A stretch of 14,788 nt of DNA from DATIHK01 sp035480775 (GTDB lineage Bacteria; Patescibacteriota; WWE3; UBA101185; UBA10185). The stretch lies in the NCBI GenBank assembly GCA_035480775.1, contig DATIHK010000024.1, positions 1 to 14,788 of the forward strand. Direction: 5' to 3'. Below the pieces are notes generated by a model. It ran no database searches. It was given only the letters and a program-made list of their open reading frames with translations, and had not been told where the DNA came from. Below, piece after piece: positions 5,175 to 12,649 of this stretch (position 1 is its first letter; every line of letters begins with the position of its first letter). The position numbers were made by a program, and so were the translations under genes.

Positions 5175-6345
5175 CCACACTAAAAGTTATTAACCATAAA
5201 AATAAAATTTGAGGATAGAAAATAGCGTTAATAAATTGAGACTGCAGTAAAATCCCCAGTGATATAGATAAAAACGTCAATAAAAATGGATTTTTCTTTG
5301 TAAAAACTTCTATAATCGGCCAGAAATAAGAAAAGACAAATAATATAAATCCAAAAATACCAGTTGTGGCCAATATTAATAAAAAGCTGGAATCAGTTCC
5401 GGCGCCAGAATTGCCGCCTAGACTTCCTGCGTCAAAAAAGCCGTAATCTTTTTGAGCGAATCGAAAAGTGTTAAAACCGACGCCTAAAAGTATATTATCT
5501 TTGGCTATGGTTAGAGCATTTTGCCAAGAAGTTAGTCTAAAATGTGCTGAATCAGCAGGATCTGTTACTCCGCTAATTCTGGTTTGAACACGAGGAACTG
5601 CAAAAAAAGTTAGAAAAGCTATTAACAACGCTGCGAACAAGAGTTTTTTAGATTTAAACATTCCGAATATTAAAATTGTTAAAGCGGACATCGCCCAAGC
5701 ACTTCGCGAGAAAGTCAAAAATATTGCTAGGCCAGTTATCGAGATGCTTGTGATTAAAAAAGATTTCGAAATTTGTTGTTTTTTTTCTACGAAATATCCC
5801 AAAGCAAAAGCCAGGCAAATATTTAAAAATCCTCCTACAAAATTGGGATCAAAAAAAGTCGAAGCCAAGCGATTTTTGTGCGGATCCCAACCTAGCGACG
5901 GATCGAGTTTTTCAAAATCAGGCAAAACTACCAACTGAATAAAGCCTGTAACAGCAACAAAAACCCCAGCTAACAAAATTGATTTAACTAGTTGCTCATA
6001 AGTAATTTCACCACTTTTTAGCATATTAAAAATATTTATGGCGGCAAGTAAATACAAAAGCCATCGAATCAAATAAAATACAGAAGTTAAAAGTTCAAAG
6101 TTTTCTAATTTAAAAAAACTTGGAATTAACGTTATAAAAGCAAAAAAAGTAAAAATCACAAATCCGACCAAATATGTAGGAATAATATATTTAGATTTGT
6201 TCAGTTGGATCACTAATCCATATAAAGCAAATAATCCAACGGCAAAGTCAAATACATAAATGTTCGAGCCAGTGCTTCTATATACTGAGGTAAATTGAGC
6301 CAGGCATAACAAAACTAAACAAAAATAAAATAGTTGCTTAAGCAT
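5149..6345 (-). CDS. O-antigen ligase/Wzy-like membrane protein
   Basis: A 398-residue polytopic membrane protein with about ten to twelve helices and one large outside loop, as in the WaaL/Wzy (O-antigen ligase, Wzy_C) superfamily. Family signatures are FSRSAW (residues 212-217), the amphipathic stretch RLTSWQNALTIAKDN, then LLGVGFNTFRFAQKDYG (about 287-302) and TDSSFLLILATTGI (317-330) in the next helix. Such proteins polymerise glycan repeats or transfer a finished glycan from its polyprenyl carrier to an acceptor outside the membrane; sequence alone does not separate the two. It is the last gene of a three-gene operon, and its ATG overlaps the flippase gene by 8 bp. It runs 26 bp into the convergent Ig-like protein gene. 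A GGAAA stretch about 9 bases upstream may serve as a weak ribosome site. Confidence 0.88.
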   Translation of the reverse strand: MLKQLFYFCLVLLCLAQFTSVYRSTGSNIYVFDFAVGLFALYGLVIQLNKSKYIIPTYLVGFVIFTFFAFITLIPSFFKLENFELLTSVFYLIRWLLYLLAAINIFNMLKSGEITYEQLVKSILLAGVFVAVTGFIQLVVLPDFEKLDPSLGWDPHKNRLASTFFDPNFVGGFLNICLAFALGYFVEKKQQISKSFLITSISITGLAIFLTFSRSAWAMSALTILIFGMFKSKKLLFAALLIAFLTFFAVPRVQTRISGVTDPADSAHFRLTSWQNALTIAKDNILLGVGFNTFRFAQKDYGFFDAGSLGGNSGAGTDSSFLLILATTGIFGFILFVFSYFWPIIEVFTKKNPFLLTFLSISLGILLQSQFINAIFYPQILFLWLITFSVANYFALRK

Positions 6346-7633
6346 ATTTAGATTTCCAGGCTTTTATCGCTGCAGCTGTTATCATTATTAATATTAAAAA
6401 TTCTGAAATCCAAGTTATATAAGCCGAAGCATAAAACGAATAGCGGGGAATAAAAACGTAATTTGCAGCCACATTAAAAACTGCGCTGGCTAAATATATA
6501 TATGGAAGATAAATCTGCTTTTCTAAAGTGACTATTAGCCAAGCGAGCGGTTGGGTTAAATAAAATACAAACAAACCGCCCATTAATATTCGCAGAACAT
6601 CTATTGACTGCGTAAATTGACTGCCGCCTAAAAATCTAATCGCTAGAGGGGCAAATACAAATCCCAATAATCCAGAAACCAATCCAAAACTAAATAAAGC
6701 TAAGAGTGATTTCATAAATGTATTTTGTAGTTTTTTCTTTCCTTGCAGCATATGTCGAATTAATACAGGATAAACCGCATTCATAAAAAAAGTTGGAATG
6801 ACAAGAGTAACTTCGAAAATTTTATATGGTAGGCCGTAAACAGCTACTGACTCTGTATTACTTAGGTGTAAAGAACTTGGCAAGCGCAAAACAGAAATCA
6901 TTATTGAATCGGCTTTAAAATTTATTTGGCTGAAAATAAACATTAATCCTAATGGAAAAGACTGTACGAACAAATATTTCCATAAAGTTTTGTCGACTGA
7001 TATTTTAATATTTAGATTTAGCTTTTTAATAAAATAAAGATTGACCAGAAAAGTTATTAACCCACCGATTACATAACTGAAACTAACCCAAGTTACACTT
7101 ACTTTAAGATATGAGAGTACAACGACCAAAATTAAAATAGCTACACTACCTATAATGTAGCCAATTGTAGAAAGGTCATACCTTAGCTTAACTTGAAAAA
7201 CTATATTGGTGGTCGCGTATAAAGCCTGAGTCAAAATTAAGAAAAGACATAAATAAATTCCAAATTTTAATTGCGGTGAATAAGGAAAAAACATCAATGT
7301 AGCAGCAGCTAGCATCATAATTAGAGCTGACATTCCGATGCGTAAAATTAAAATGTTTCCTAAATAGTGTTCAGCGTTTTCCCATTTTTCCGAAAGCTCT
7401 TTGGTAGCTATCGCGTTGATTCCAAAATCTACTATTATAAAAAATAATCCAGGAAAGTTTTGCATCAAGTTAAACTCTCCATAGCCTTCTCTACCGTACA
7501 TGCGGGTGATTACTACAGTAGCCAAAATTGTTATCGACATACTTACAATTTTCCCGACTATTTGAAAAGCCGTGTTGGCGGCTATTTTATGTGCGATTTT
7601 TGTTTCTTTTATTTGTTCCATATTTTTCTTCAC
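6338..7633 (-). CDS. Wzx-type polysaccharide flippase
   Basis: A 431-residue protein of the polysaccharide transporter/MATE-like (MOP) superfamily, with about twelve to fourteen hydrophobic helices over its whole length. The N-terminal block is typical of lipid-linked glycan flippases: AANTAFQIVGKIVSMSITIL, followed by TRMYGREGYGEFNLMQNF. A second family feature, the loop with a positively charged RHMLQGKKKLQNTFMKSLLA stretch, lies past the middle. It should flip undecaprenyl-linked oligosaccharides across the membrane for the ligase/polymerase encoded next. The GTG at 7633 overlaps the upstream stop as GTGA, the usual coupling arrangement; an ATG at 7621 (MEQIKETK) is a reasonable alternative four residues in. 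Its stop overlaps the next gene by 8 bp. Confidence 0.9.
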   Translation of the reverse strand: MKKNMEQIKETKIAHKIAANTAFQIVGKIVSMSITILATVVITRMYGREGYGEFNLMQNFPGLFFIIVDFGINAIATKELSEKWENAEHYLGNILILRIGMSALIMMLAAATLMFFPYSPQLKFGIYLCLFLILTQALYATTNIVFQVKLRYDLSTIGYIIGSVAILILVVVLSYLKVSVTWVSFSYVIGGLITFLVNLYFIKKLNLNIKISVDKTLWKYLFVQSFPLGLMFIFSQINFKADSIMISVLRLPSSLHLSNTESVAVYGLPYKIFEVTLVIPTFFMNAVYPVLIRHMLQGKKKLQNTFMKSLLALFSFGLVSGLLGFVFAPLAIRFLGGSQFTQSIDVLRILMGGLFVFYLTQPLAWLIVTLEKQIYLPYIYLASAVFNVAANYVFIPRYSFYASAYITWISEFLILIMITAAAIKAWKSKYA

Positions 7634-8814
7634 TCTGGGCAGCCAACTTGTGAGACTGTGCCCGATTCGAGTGTTTCTTGCACTCCGGCTACCTTTGGAA
7701 TTGATTTTACTACGTCGTACTGCTTATATGGAACATTATCTTGATTTAGCCACGAAAAGTGGTCAAAAGGTGGGTCATATCTGATGGTAAACGGAATTAC
7801 AGCTCTAACACGGTCGTCTTTGAGCCACACATCGGTATAAGCAGTTTTATAGTTATCAGCTACCTGTTGAGCTTCTAAATAGCTGTAGTTAACGCTGTTA
7901 CCTTCGGCGTGTGCCCAACCAGTTTCGGTTATGAATACTGGTAAATCTTTTTTAACACCTAGAGTTTTTAATTCTTGTAATTCGTTTTCATAAGCTCGAA
8001 TACTTGATCTGCCTGTATCTTTTGGATTTCCGCTAAAATTTGGTTGCGGATACGAATGTGATGCCCATCCGTCTAATTTTTCAAAAATATCAGGTACTTC
8101 GTTATTCATAATTTTCATATAAGTAAATGAGTCCATATAGTCTTGCGAAACAGGAGCACTGACATTAAATGCACCGTTCATTATAAAAAAGTCTGAGTTT
8201 TGTTTTTTAAATTCTTTGATTGTGTAATCTAAAACCTTTGCATAACCAGCTGGATCTATTTTGTTATTCCAAAATTTCGCATCGTTGGTTTCGTTGTAGA
8301 CGCTTATGTATCTTTCACGGATTGGCCAGACAAAAGAATCCAAAAAATCCGCAGATTCCTTTGTGTCATTTTTATAATCTTCAGGGTCAACGGCCCAAAG
8401 CTGGATTATCGGAATTAAATGCTTGCTACTAATTTGCTTAAAGGCATTTCGCCATTTAGTATAGTCGCGATCTTTGACATTGAATGGAATTAAAACATAG
8501 CCCCAATCACCTCCACTAGAATTAACCAGTTCTTCTGCCAATTTAAAATACTTGTCTACTTCTGCATAGATGTAGATGCCAAATTTATTGTTTCTAAGTT
8601 GATCTTCAGGAAGTTGTTTATAGTGTAGATACTCGACTGTACTCGAGTTTTTGCAAACGGCGGGAGGGATACTGACTATTTTTTGATCAGTTGTATTTTG
8701 TTGAACTTGCGGTTTAGATCTAGTACTAAAAAATGCTCCCGATACAATAGCTACAAAGGTTAGCAACAGAAATAACACATATATAATTTTGTTTCTAGTT
8801 CTAAACATTTGCAT
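7630..8814 (-). CDS. Membrane-anchored clan A glycoside hydrolase-like protein
   Basis: A 394-residue protein with one N-terminal transmembrane helix (about residues 9-29), a short linker and a TIM-barrel domain from about 76. It has the two catalytic carboxylates expected of clan GH-A enzymes: the acid/base in SVYNETND (Asn174-Glu175) after strand four, and the nucleophile in VFITETGW (Glu297) after strand seven; HSYP near 253 is another conserved point. It resembles GH39/GH5-like hydrolases, but I cannot fix the family or substrate. As the first gene of the flippase-ligase operon it may trim or release surface glycan outside the cell. The ATG at 8814 lies 14 bp from the divergent gene; an in-frame ATG at 8808 sits 8 nt from a TATTAT box and would suit a leaderless start. 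The stop overlaps the flippase start (GTGA). Confidence 0.82.
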   Translation of the reverse strand: MQMFRTRNKIIYVLFLLLTFVAIVSGAFFSTRSKPQVQQNTTDQKIVSIPPAVCKNSSTVEYLHYKQLPEDQLRNNKFGIYIYAEVDKYFKLAEELVNSSGGDWGYVLIPFNVKDRDYTKWRNAFKQISSKHLIPIIQLWAVDPEDYKNDTKESADFLDSFVWPIRERYISVYNETNDAKFWNNKIDPAGYAKVLDYTIKEFKKQNSDFFIMNGAFNVSAPVSQDYMDSFTYMKIMNNEVPDIFEKLDGWASHSYPQPNFSGNPKDTGRSSIRAYENELQELKTLGVKKDLPVFITETGWAHAEGNSVNYSYLEAQQVADNYKTAYTDVWLKDDRVRAVIPFTIRYDPPFDHFSWLNQDNVPYKQYDVVKSIPKVAGVQETLESGTVSQVGCPE

Positions 8815-8829
8815 ATATAATAGATTCTA
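8815..8829. promoter_or_regulatory. Face-to-face promoter between divergent glycosidase genes
   Basis: On the plus strand, TATAAT at 8816-8821 ends 7 nt before the ATG at 8829. On the minus strand, TATTAT (8822-8817) ends 8 nt before the ATG at 8808, and TAGAAT (8829-8824) lies 9 nt before the ATG at 8814. The two -10 boxes overlap almost completely, so the divergent transcripts should compete or be co-controlled. -35 elements, weak at best, would fall inside the opposite gene. Confidence 0.55.
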
Positions 8830-10034
8830 TGAGAAAGGAAATAACTGTCCTAATTTTAGCATTAATCCTTGTTGGCATTTTAGGCGCAACGTCGGTAATT
8901 TTAAACAATATTCACAGACCAGCTATTTTTAATATGCCCTTAGGAGACTCTTTTAGTGTCTTTTCATTTTTGCGTAAAGAAGAAAAACCTAAAAATATTG
9001 TTTATGGCTATCTGCCATATTGGTCTTTAGACAAAATTGAAAATTTTCAACTAGATAAATTAACAGATATTGCATATTTTGGGCTTAGTATTACTGCAGA
9101 TGGAGGCTTTGATAAGTCTGAACCTGGTTACAAAAGCTGGCAGAGTAGCGAAAATCTAACTAAACTTATTTCGGCTAGCAAAAAACACCATGTTAGATTT
9201 GCCCTAACTGTCATTTCTCACGATGATGCTATTTCAGATGCTTTTTTAAATTGCCCAAAGTGTTGGGATACTTTTATAACCAATCTACAAAGCGAATTAA
9301 ATAATAAAAAAATTAAAGACGTAAATTTGAATTTTGAATATAGCGATCTGACTTCACAAGATAAAGCAGATAAATACACCCAATTTGTTCAATTAGTGAA
9401 TCAAAAAATGCATCAATGGAACCCAGAATCTTTTGTTGTAGTAGCGACATTTGCTGACTCCACTGTTAAGCCACGGGTAACAAATATAAGTGATTTAGCC
9501 AAAGTTACCGATGCCTTGTTTATTATGGCTTATGATTTTCATCAACCAAGTTCTGATAAAGCCGGACCCGTAGCACCTATGCACGGAGCAGGTGTCAGCG
9601 CAGATTATGACATAACAAAAATGTTGCAAGATTATTTAGCCGTAGCTCCAGCATCTAAATTAATTTTGGGAGTACCTTATTACGGGTACAATTGGGTAGT
9701 CTCAACAAATTCCCTTTATCCAACCAGAATTCCAGGAAATGACTATATTGGTTATTCGCAGTCGCAAACATATTCCGATATTATGGAAACAATTATAGAA
9801 AACAAACCAAATATTAAATGGGACAGTCTGTCACAAGTTCCATATTTTACATATATAAGTCCCAGCACTGGCTCATTAAGATCTGTTTATTATGAAAATG
9901 CCAATTCGCTAAAAGTTAAATACGATTTGGCGAAAGATAAAGGTTTAGCTGGAATAGGTATATGGGCTTTGGGATATGATGGAGGTTATGCAGAGCTTTG
10001 GGATTTAATTCGGGACGAGTTTATTGCTAAGTGA
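8829..10034 (+). CDS. Membrane-anchored GH18-like protein with altered catalytic motif
   Basis: A 401-residue protein with an N-terminal signal anchor (about residues 5-27) and a GH18 TIM barrel of the YaaH/SleL-like type from about 57 to the end. Family points are IVYGYLPYW (57-65), the strand-four motif, MAYDFHQP (233-240), LILGVPYYGYNW, and the closing GIGIWALGYDGG. The strand-four motif normally reads DGxxxDxE; here it is KDVNLNFE (163-170). The acid Glu170 is kept, but the aspartate two residues before it, which normally positions the substrate N-acetyl group, is Asn168. It may therefore be a weak enzyme or a glycan-binding protein. A CxxC (142-145) is unusual for the family. No Shine-Dalgarno is present; TATAAT lies 7 nt upstream. 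The gene ends 21 bp before the 3' end of the convergent tRNA-Val. Confidence 0.85.
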   Translation: MRKEITVLILALILVGILGATSVILNNIHRPAIFNMPLGDSFSVFSFLRKEEKPKNIVYGYLPYWSLDKIENFQLDKLTDIAYFGLSITADGGFDKSEPGYKSWQSSENLTKLISASKKHHVRFALTVISHDDAISDAFLNCPKCWDTFITNLQSELNNKKIKDVNLNFEYSDLTSQDKADKYTQFVQLVNQKMHQWNPESFVVVATFADSTVKPRVTNISDLAKVTDALFIMAYDFHQPSSDKAGPVAPMHGAGVSADYDITKMLQDYLAVAPASKLILGVPYYGYNWVVSTNSLYPTRIPGNDYIGYSQSQTYSDIMETIIENKPNIKWDSLSQVPYFTYISPSTGSLRSVYYENANSLKVKYDLAKDKGLAGIGIWALGYDGGYAELWDLIRDEFIAK

Positions 10035-10055
10035 TTTGGTGGCCTCCCACAGGAA

Positions 10056-10132
10056 TGGTGGTCGAAACAGGACTCGAACCTGTGACCCCCGCAATGTGAA
10101 TGCGGTGCTCTAACCAACTGAGCTATTCGACC
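10056..10132 (-). tRNA. tRNA-Val (anticodon CAC), CCA encoded
   Basis: The minus strand folds into a cloverleaf: acceptor GGTCGAA with TTCGACC, D arm GCTC/GAGC, anticodon stem CCGCA/TGCGG around loop TTCACAT with anticodon CAC (reads GTG), variable loop GGGTC, T arm ACAGG/CCTGT with loop TTCGAGT, discriminator A and encoded CCA at 10058-10056. Length is 77 nt. All stems pair fully. Confidence 0.95.
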
Positions 10133-10142
10133 ATGCACCTTC

Positions 10143-10148
10143 ATTATA
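10143..10148 (-). promoter_or_regulatory. -10 box of tRNA-Val
   Basis: TATAAT on the minus strand (10148 to 10143) lies 10 bases upstream of the tRNA 5' end at 10132, so the 5' leader would be only a few bases long. No clear -35 was found. Confidence 0.5.
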
Positions 10149-10174
10149 CTGGACTCGCAAATTTAAGTGATTAT

Positions 10175-10191
10175 TTCTTGCGAAGCAAGAA
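10175..10191. other. Small perfect hairpin between tRNA-Val and the CAP gene
   Basis: TTCTTGC and GCAAGAA pair perfectly around a GAA loop (7 bp). It lies between the two divergent promoters and has no U-tract in either direction. A protein-binding site is possible; its role is unknown. The rest of 10133-10237 shows nothing else I can name. Confidence 0.35.
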
Positions 10192-10237
10192 GAGCATGTA
10201 GTGCTATTATCGAGTGTCAACGAGATAAGAAATGAAG

Positions 10238-10246
10238 TGATATAAT
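10238..10246 (+). promoter_or_regulatory. Extended -10 promoter of the CAP gene
   Basis: TGATATAAT, a perfect extended -10, ends 8 nt before the ATG at 10255. The predicted transcription start falls within a base or two of the ATG. The same nine bases occur at 634-626 on the minus strand. The -35 region is poor, as often seen with extended -10 promoters. Confidence 0.6.
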
Positions 10247-10254
10247 TTTAGTCA

Positions 10255-11220
10255 ATGCCGTTAAGCTTGATCACATCAGAAAATAAAGATCTAAAATCAA
10301 TCGAAAAGTTTAGATTTATTCATAATTTTGTTCCCCATCCTCATACCAAGAAACGCGCTAAACTCTTGTCTCATTGGGCTTTAACTGCCTATTGCATTGG
10401 AACTCTAGTTTTATTTTTGACTCTGAAAACTGTTCCACATGCTGCACCTGGAGTTTTAGGTTATGCATCAAGTATTAAAATAGACGACTTGCTTTTGCTG
10501 ACTAATAAAAGACGTGAAGCTGCAGGGCTAGATGATTTAAAAATAAATTACGAATTATCGGCCGCAGCTCAAAATAAAGCAAACGATATGTTTAAAAAAG
10601 GATATTGGGCTCACGTTTCTCCTGATGGTGTCGAGCCGTGGGATTTTATTCTTGCTCAAAAGTATGACTATTCTTATGCCGGAGAAAATTTGGCTAAAAA
10701 TTTTGGAGATTCTAAAGAAGTAGTAGATGCTTGGTACAACTCGCCTTCTCACAAAGAAAATTTATTAAATACTCACTATGTTGATGTAGGGTTCGCTGTT
10801 GTTAACGGAACTCTAGATGGATATGAGACTACACTTGTTGTGCAAATGTTTGGGCGGCCAAGAGTAGCAGAGTTGGCAGCGGTTGATACTGGCGATCTAG
10901 CTCCTGCTACCGTAAAGTCTGCACAGATTGTACCTACAATTGCCGAAGCGCCTACTACCGTGGTAAATGTTCCACAAGTTGGAACAGCTGGTAAAGTTGC
11001 AACTTCTGAAGTGTTTCCTCTATTGAATATTGCCTCATTGTCTAAAATAATCGGTTTGGTGTTTTTAGGGTATTTAAGTATTCTCTTGCTTTTAGATATT
11101 TGGTATTCGCATATAAAAGGAATTCCAAAAGTTACAGGCCATACACTGGCGCATTTAGCATTTTTATTACTTGCATTTTTAGGAGTTTGGTTTGCTCTAG
11201 TTCCTGGAAAGATATTATGA
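10255..11220 (+). CDS. CAP (SCP/PR-1, YkwD-like) domain membrane protein
   Basis: A 321-residue protein. A transmembrane helix at about 37-58 precedes an outside CAP domain (about 74-202), then a Pro/Thr/Val-rich linker (203-255) and two more helices (about 263-283 and 297-316). The CAP cavity signatures are present: GYWAHVSPDG (His120), YAGENLA (Glu144) and SPSHKENLLNTHYVDVG (His166). This is the bacterial YkwD-like form, whose molecular activity is still unclear; binding of lipid, glycan or peptide at the cell surface has been proposed for the superfamily. The ATG is 8 nt after a perfect extended -10 and has no Shine-Dalgarno, suggesting leaderless translation. It heads the plus-strand series leading into the glycosyltransferases, although the gap of 26 bp before the next gene could hold a second promoter. 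Confidence 0.87.
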   Translation: MPLSLITSENKDLKSIEKFRFIHNFVPHPHTKKRAKLLSHWALTAYCIGTLVLFLTLKTVPHAAPGVLGYASSIKIDDLLLLTNKRREAAGLDDLKINYELSAAAQNKANDMFKKGYWAHVSPDGVEPWDFILAQKYDYSYAGENLAKNFGDSKEVVDAWYNSPSHKENLLNTHYVDVGFAVVNGTLDGYETTLVVQMFGRPRVAELAAVDTGDLAPATVKSAQIVPTIAEAPTTVVNVPQVGTAGKVATSEVFPLLNIASLSKIIGLVFLGYLSILLLLDIWYSHIKGIPKVTGHTLAHLAFLLLAFLGVWFALVPGKIL

Positions 11221-11235
11221 AGGTTGCGCCTTCTT

Positions 11236-11241
11236 TAGAAT
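11236..11241 (+). promoter_or_regulatory. Possible -10 box before the small membrane protein
   Basis: TAGAAT ends 5 nt before the ATG at 11247. Just upstream, GAAGG and CCTTC (11219-11223 and 11229-11233) can form a 5-bp hairpin followed by TTT, which might be a weak terminator for the CAP gene. Both are short and uncertain. Confidence 0.25.
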
Positions 11242-11246
11242 AAAAA

Positions 11247-11504
11247 ATGTCAGACAACGAAAAACACTTAACACATTATTTGATACTACTTTTAGGTCTA
11301 GTTGTTTTTATATACTTATTTGTACTTTTTAAGTATGAAACAAGATGGCAATTAGTAATCGCGGCATTTGCTTCAGGGTTTTATGCATTGTGGGGTATAA
11401 TTCATCACGCTGTCGAAAAAAGACTAGATAAATGGATTGCTCTAGAGTACCTTTTGATCGCTGGATTTGTATTTCTTGTTGTTTATACCGCCCTTAGCTT
11501 ATGA
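11247..11504 (+). CDS. Small integral membrane protein, three helices
   Basis: An 85-residue hydrophobic protein with three helices at about residues 10-28, 34-53 and 62-84, separated by short charged loops (FKYETRW and HHAVEKRLDKW). I do not recognise a named family. Its stop overlaps the next start as ATGA (11501-11504), so it should be translated together with the polyprenol-phosphate glycosyltransferase. A role as a small membrane partner or regulator of that enzyme, or in glycolipid handling, is inferred from position only. The double histidine at the second helix boundary is the only notable polar feature in the membrane region. Confidence 0.75.
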   Translation: MSDNEKHLTHYLILLLGLVVFIYLFVLFKYETRWQLVIAAFASGFYALWGIIHHAVEKRLDKWIALEYLLIAGFVFLVVYTALSL

Positions 11505-12649
11505 ACATTGTAGTTGTTATACCGACATATAATGAGGCTGAAAATGTTGCCCGGCTTATTCCGGTTCTTGAGGAAGAGTTTGCGCAACACTCTAATCATA
11601 CTTTTAACGTTTTGTTTGTAGATGGAAATTCTTCTGACAAAACTTCTGAAATAATCAAAGCTGCCGAAACCACAAACCCAAATGTATTTTTACTGCAAGA
11701 AGAAAAAAAATCTGGATTAGGATCGGCCTATATCAAAGCGTTTAAATATGCTCTACAAAAATTCCAACCTGACGTGTTAGTAGAAATGGATGCGGATTTA
11801 CAACACGATCCCAAAGACGTAGTTCGTTTAGTAAACGAAATCGAAAATGGCAGTGATTATGTTATTGGTTCTCGTTTTACAAAAGGCGGAAGTATTCCGC
11901 AGAACTGGGCACTTTATAGAAAATTTTTAAGTGTCGGAGGCAATATTTTTACTAGAGTTGTATTAAATATCTATAATATTCACGATTTTACTTCAGGTTT
12001 TAAAGCATCTCGAGTAAAAGGATTTGTAGATCAAATAAATTTAGACCAAGTACTTTCGGGTGGATTTGCCTACAAAATCGACTTGCTTTTTAGAATGCGC
12101 AAATTGGGCGCCAAGTTTAAAGAAGTACCAATCGTTTTTGGATTGCGTGATCGCGGCGATTCCAAAATGGAAAAAAATAATGTTTTGGATTCACTTAAAG
12201 TAGTTTTGCTGATTAGGTTTCGTGAAAGTCAAAGCTTTTTAAAATTTTTGGTCGTTGGTTTTACAGGACTGTTTGTGGATGCTGCGACTTTTAATATTTC
12301 GCGAACTGTTTTAGCAAATTCCACAACAGCATCAATGTTTTCTGGAACTCTTGGAATCTTAACAACCTTTATTTTAAACAACTACTGGTCTTTTAATCAC
12401 AAAAAAATTCATGGATTTTCGAAGAAACTTACGAGCTTTATAAAATATTTTGTAACTTCACTGATACCAATTTTGGTAAGAACAAAATTAATATCGTGGG
12501 CAGTCTTTAAATTAGGAGATACTTTTATAATATCAAATGCCGCATTTTTTATAGGAATTGTTTTTGGATTAGTGTGGAACTATACAATATATAGTAAAAT
12601 AATCTGGCGATCTGGCTCGCCTCAGAATCCTGCAGCAAAAAAGCTATGA
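11501..12649 (+). CDS. Polyprenol-phosphate glycosyltransferase GT2 fused to GtrA
   Basis: A 382-residue two-part protein. Residues 1-240 are a GT2 catalytic domain of the dolichol-phosphate mannose synthase (DPM1-like) type: VVIPTYNEAENV at the nucleotide site, FVDGNSSDKT (40-48), the metal-binding VEMDADLQHDP (Asp97, Asp99), GSRFTKGG (123-130) and RDRGDSKM (216-223). Residues 246-368 form a GtrA-like membrane domain of four helices (FLKFLVVGFTGLFVDAATFN and following). The enzyme should transfer a sugar, mannose or glucose, from a nucleotide sugar to undecaprenyl phosphate, and the GtrA part may help flip or anchor the product. This fusion is known in bacteria and archaea. It overlaps both neighbours by 4 bp (ATGA at 11501 and again at 12646), so the three genes are translationally coupled. 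Confidence 0.92.
   Translation: MNIVVVIPTYNEAENVARLIPVLEEEFAQHSNHTFNVLFVDGNSSDKTSEIIKAAETTNPNVFLLQEEKKSGLGSAYIKAFKYALQKFQPDVLVEMDADLQHDPKDVVRLVNEIENGSDYVIGSRFTKGGSIPQNWALYRKFLSVGGNIFTRVVLNIYNIHDFTSGFKASRVKGFVDQINLDQVLSGGFAYKIDLLFRMRKLGAKFKEVPIVFGLRDRGDSKMEKNNVLDSLKVVLLIRFRESQSFLKFLVVGFTGLFVDAATFNISRTVLANSTTASMFSGTLGILTTFILNNYWSFNHKKIHGFSKKLTSFIKYFVTSLIPILVRTKLISWAVFKLGDTFIISNAAFFIGIVFGLVWNYTIYSKIIWRSGSPQNPAAKKL

Noticed and set aside
10175..10191. Hairpin as a terminator
   Set aside because: The stem is short and there is no run of T on either side; it also lies upstream of the tRNA-Val and CAP promoters rather than after a gene.
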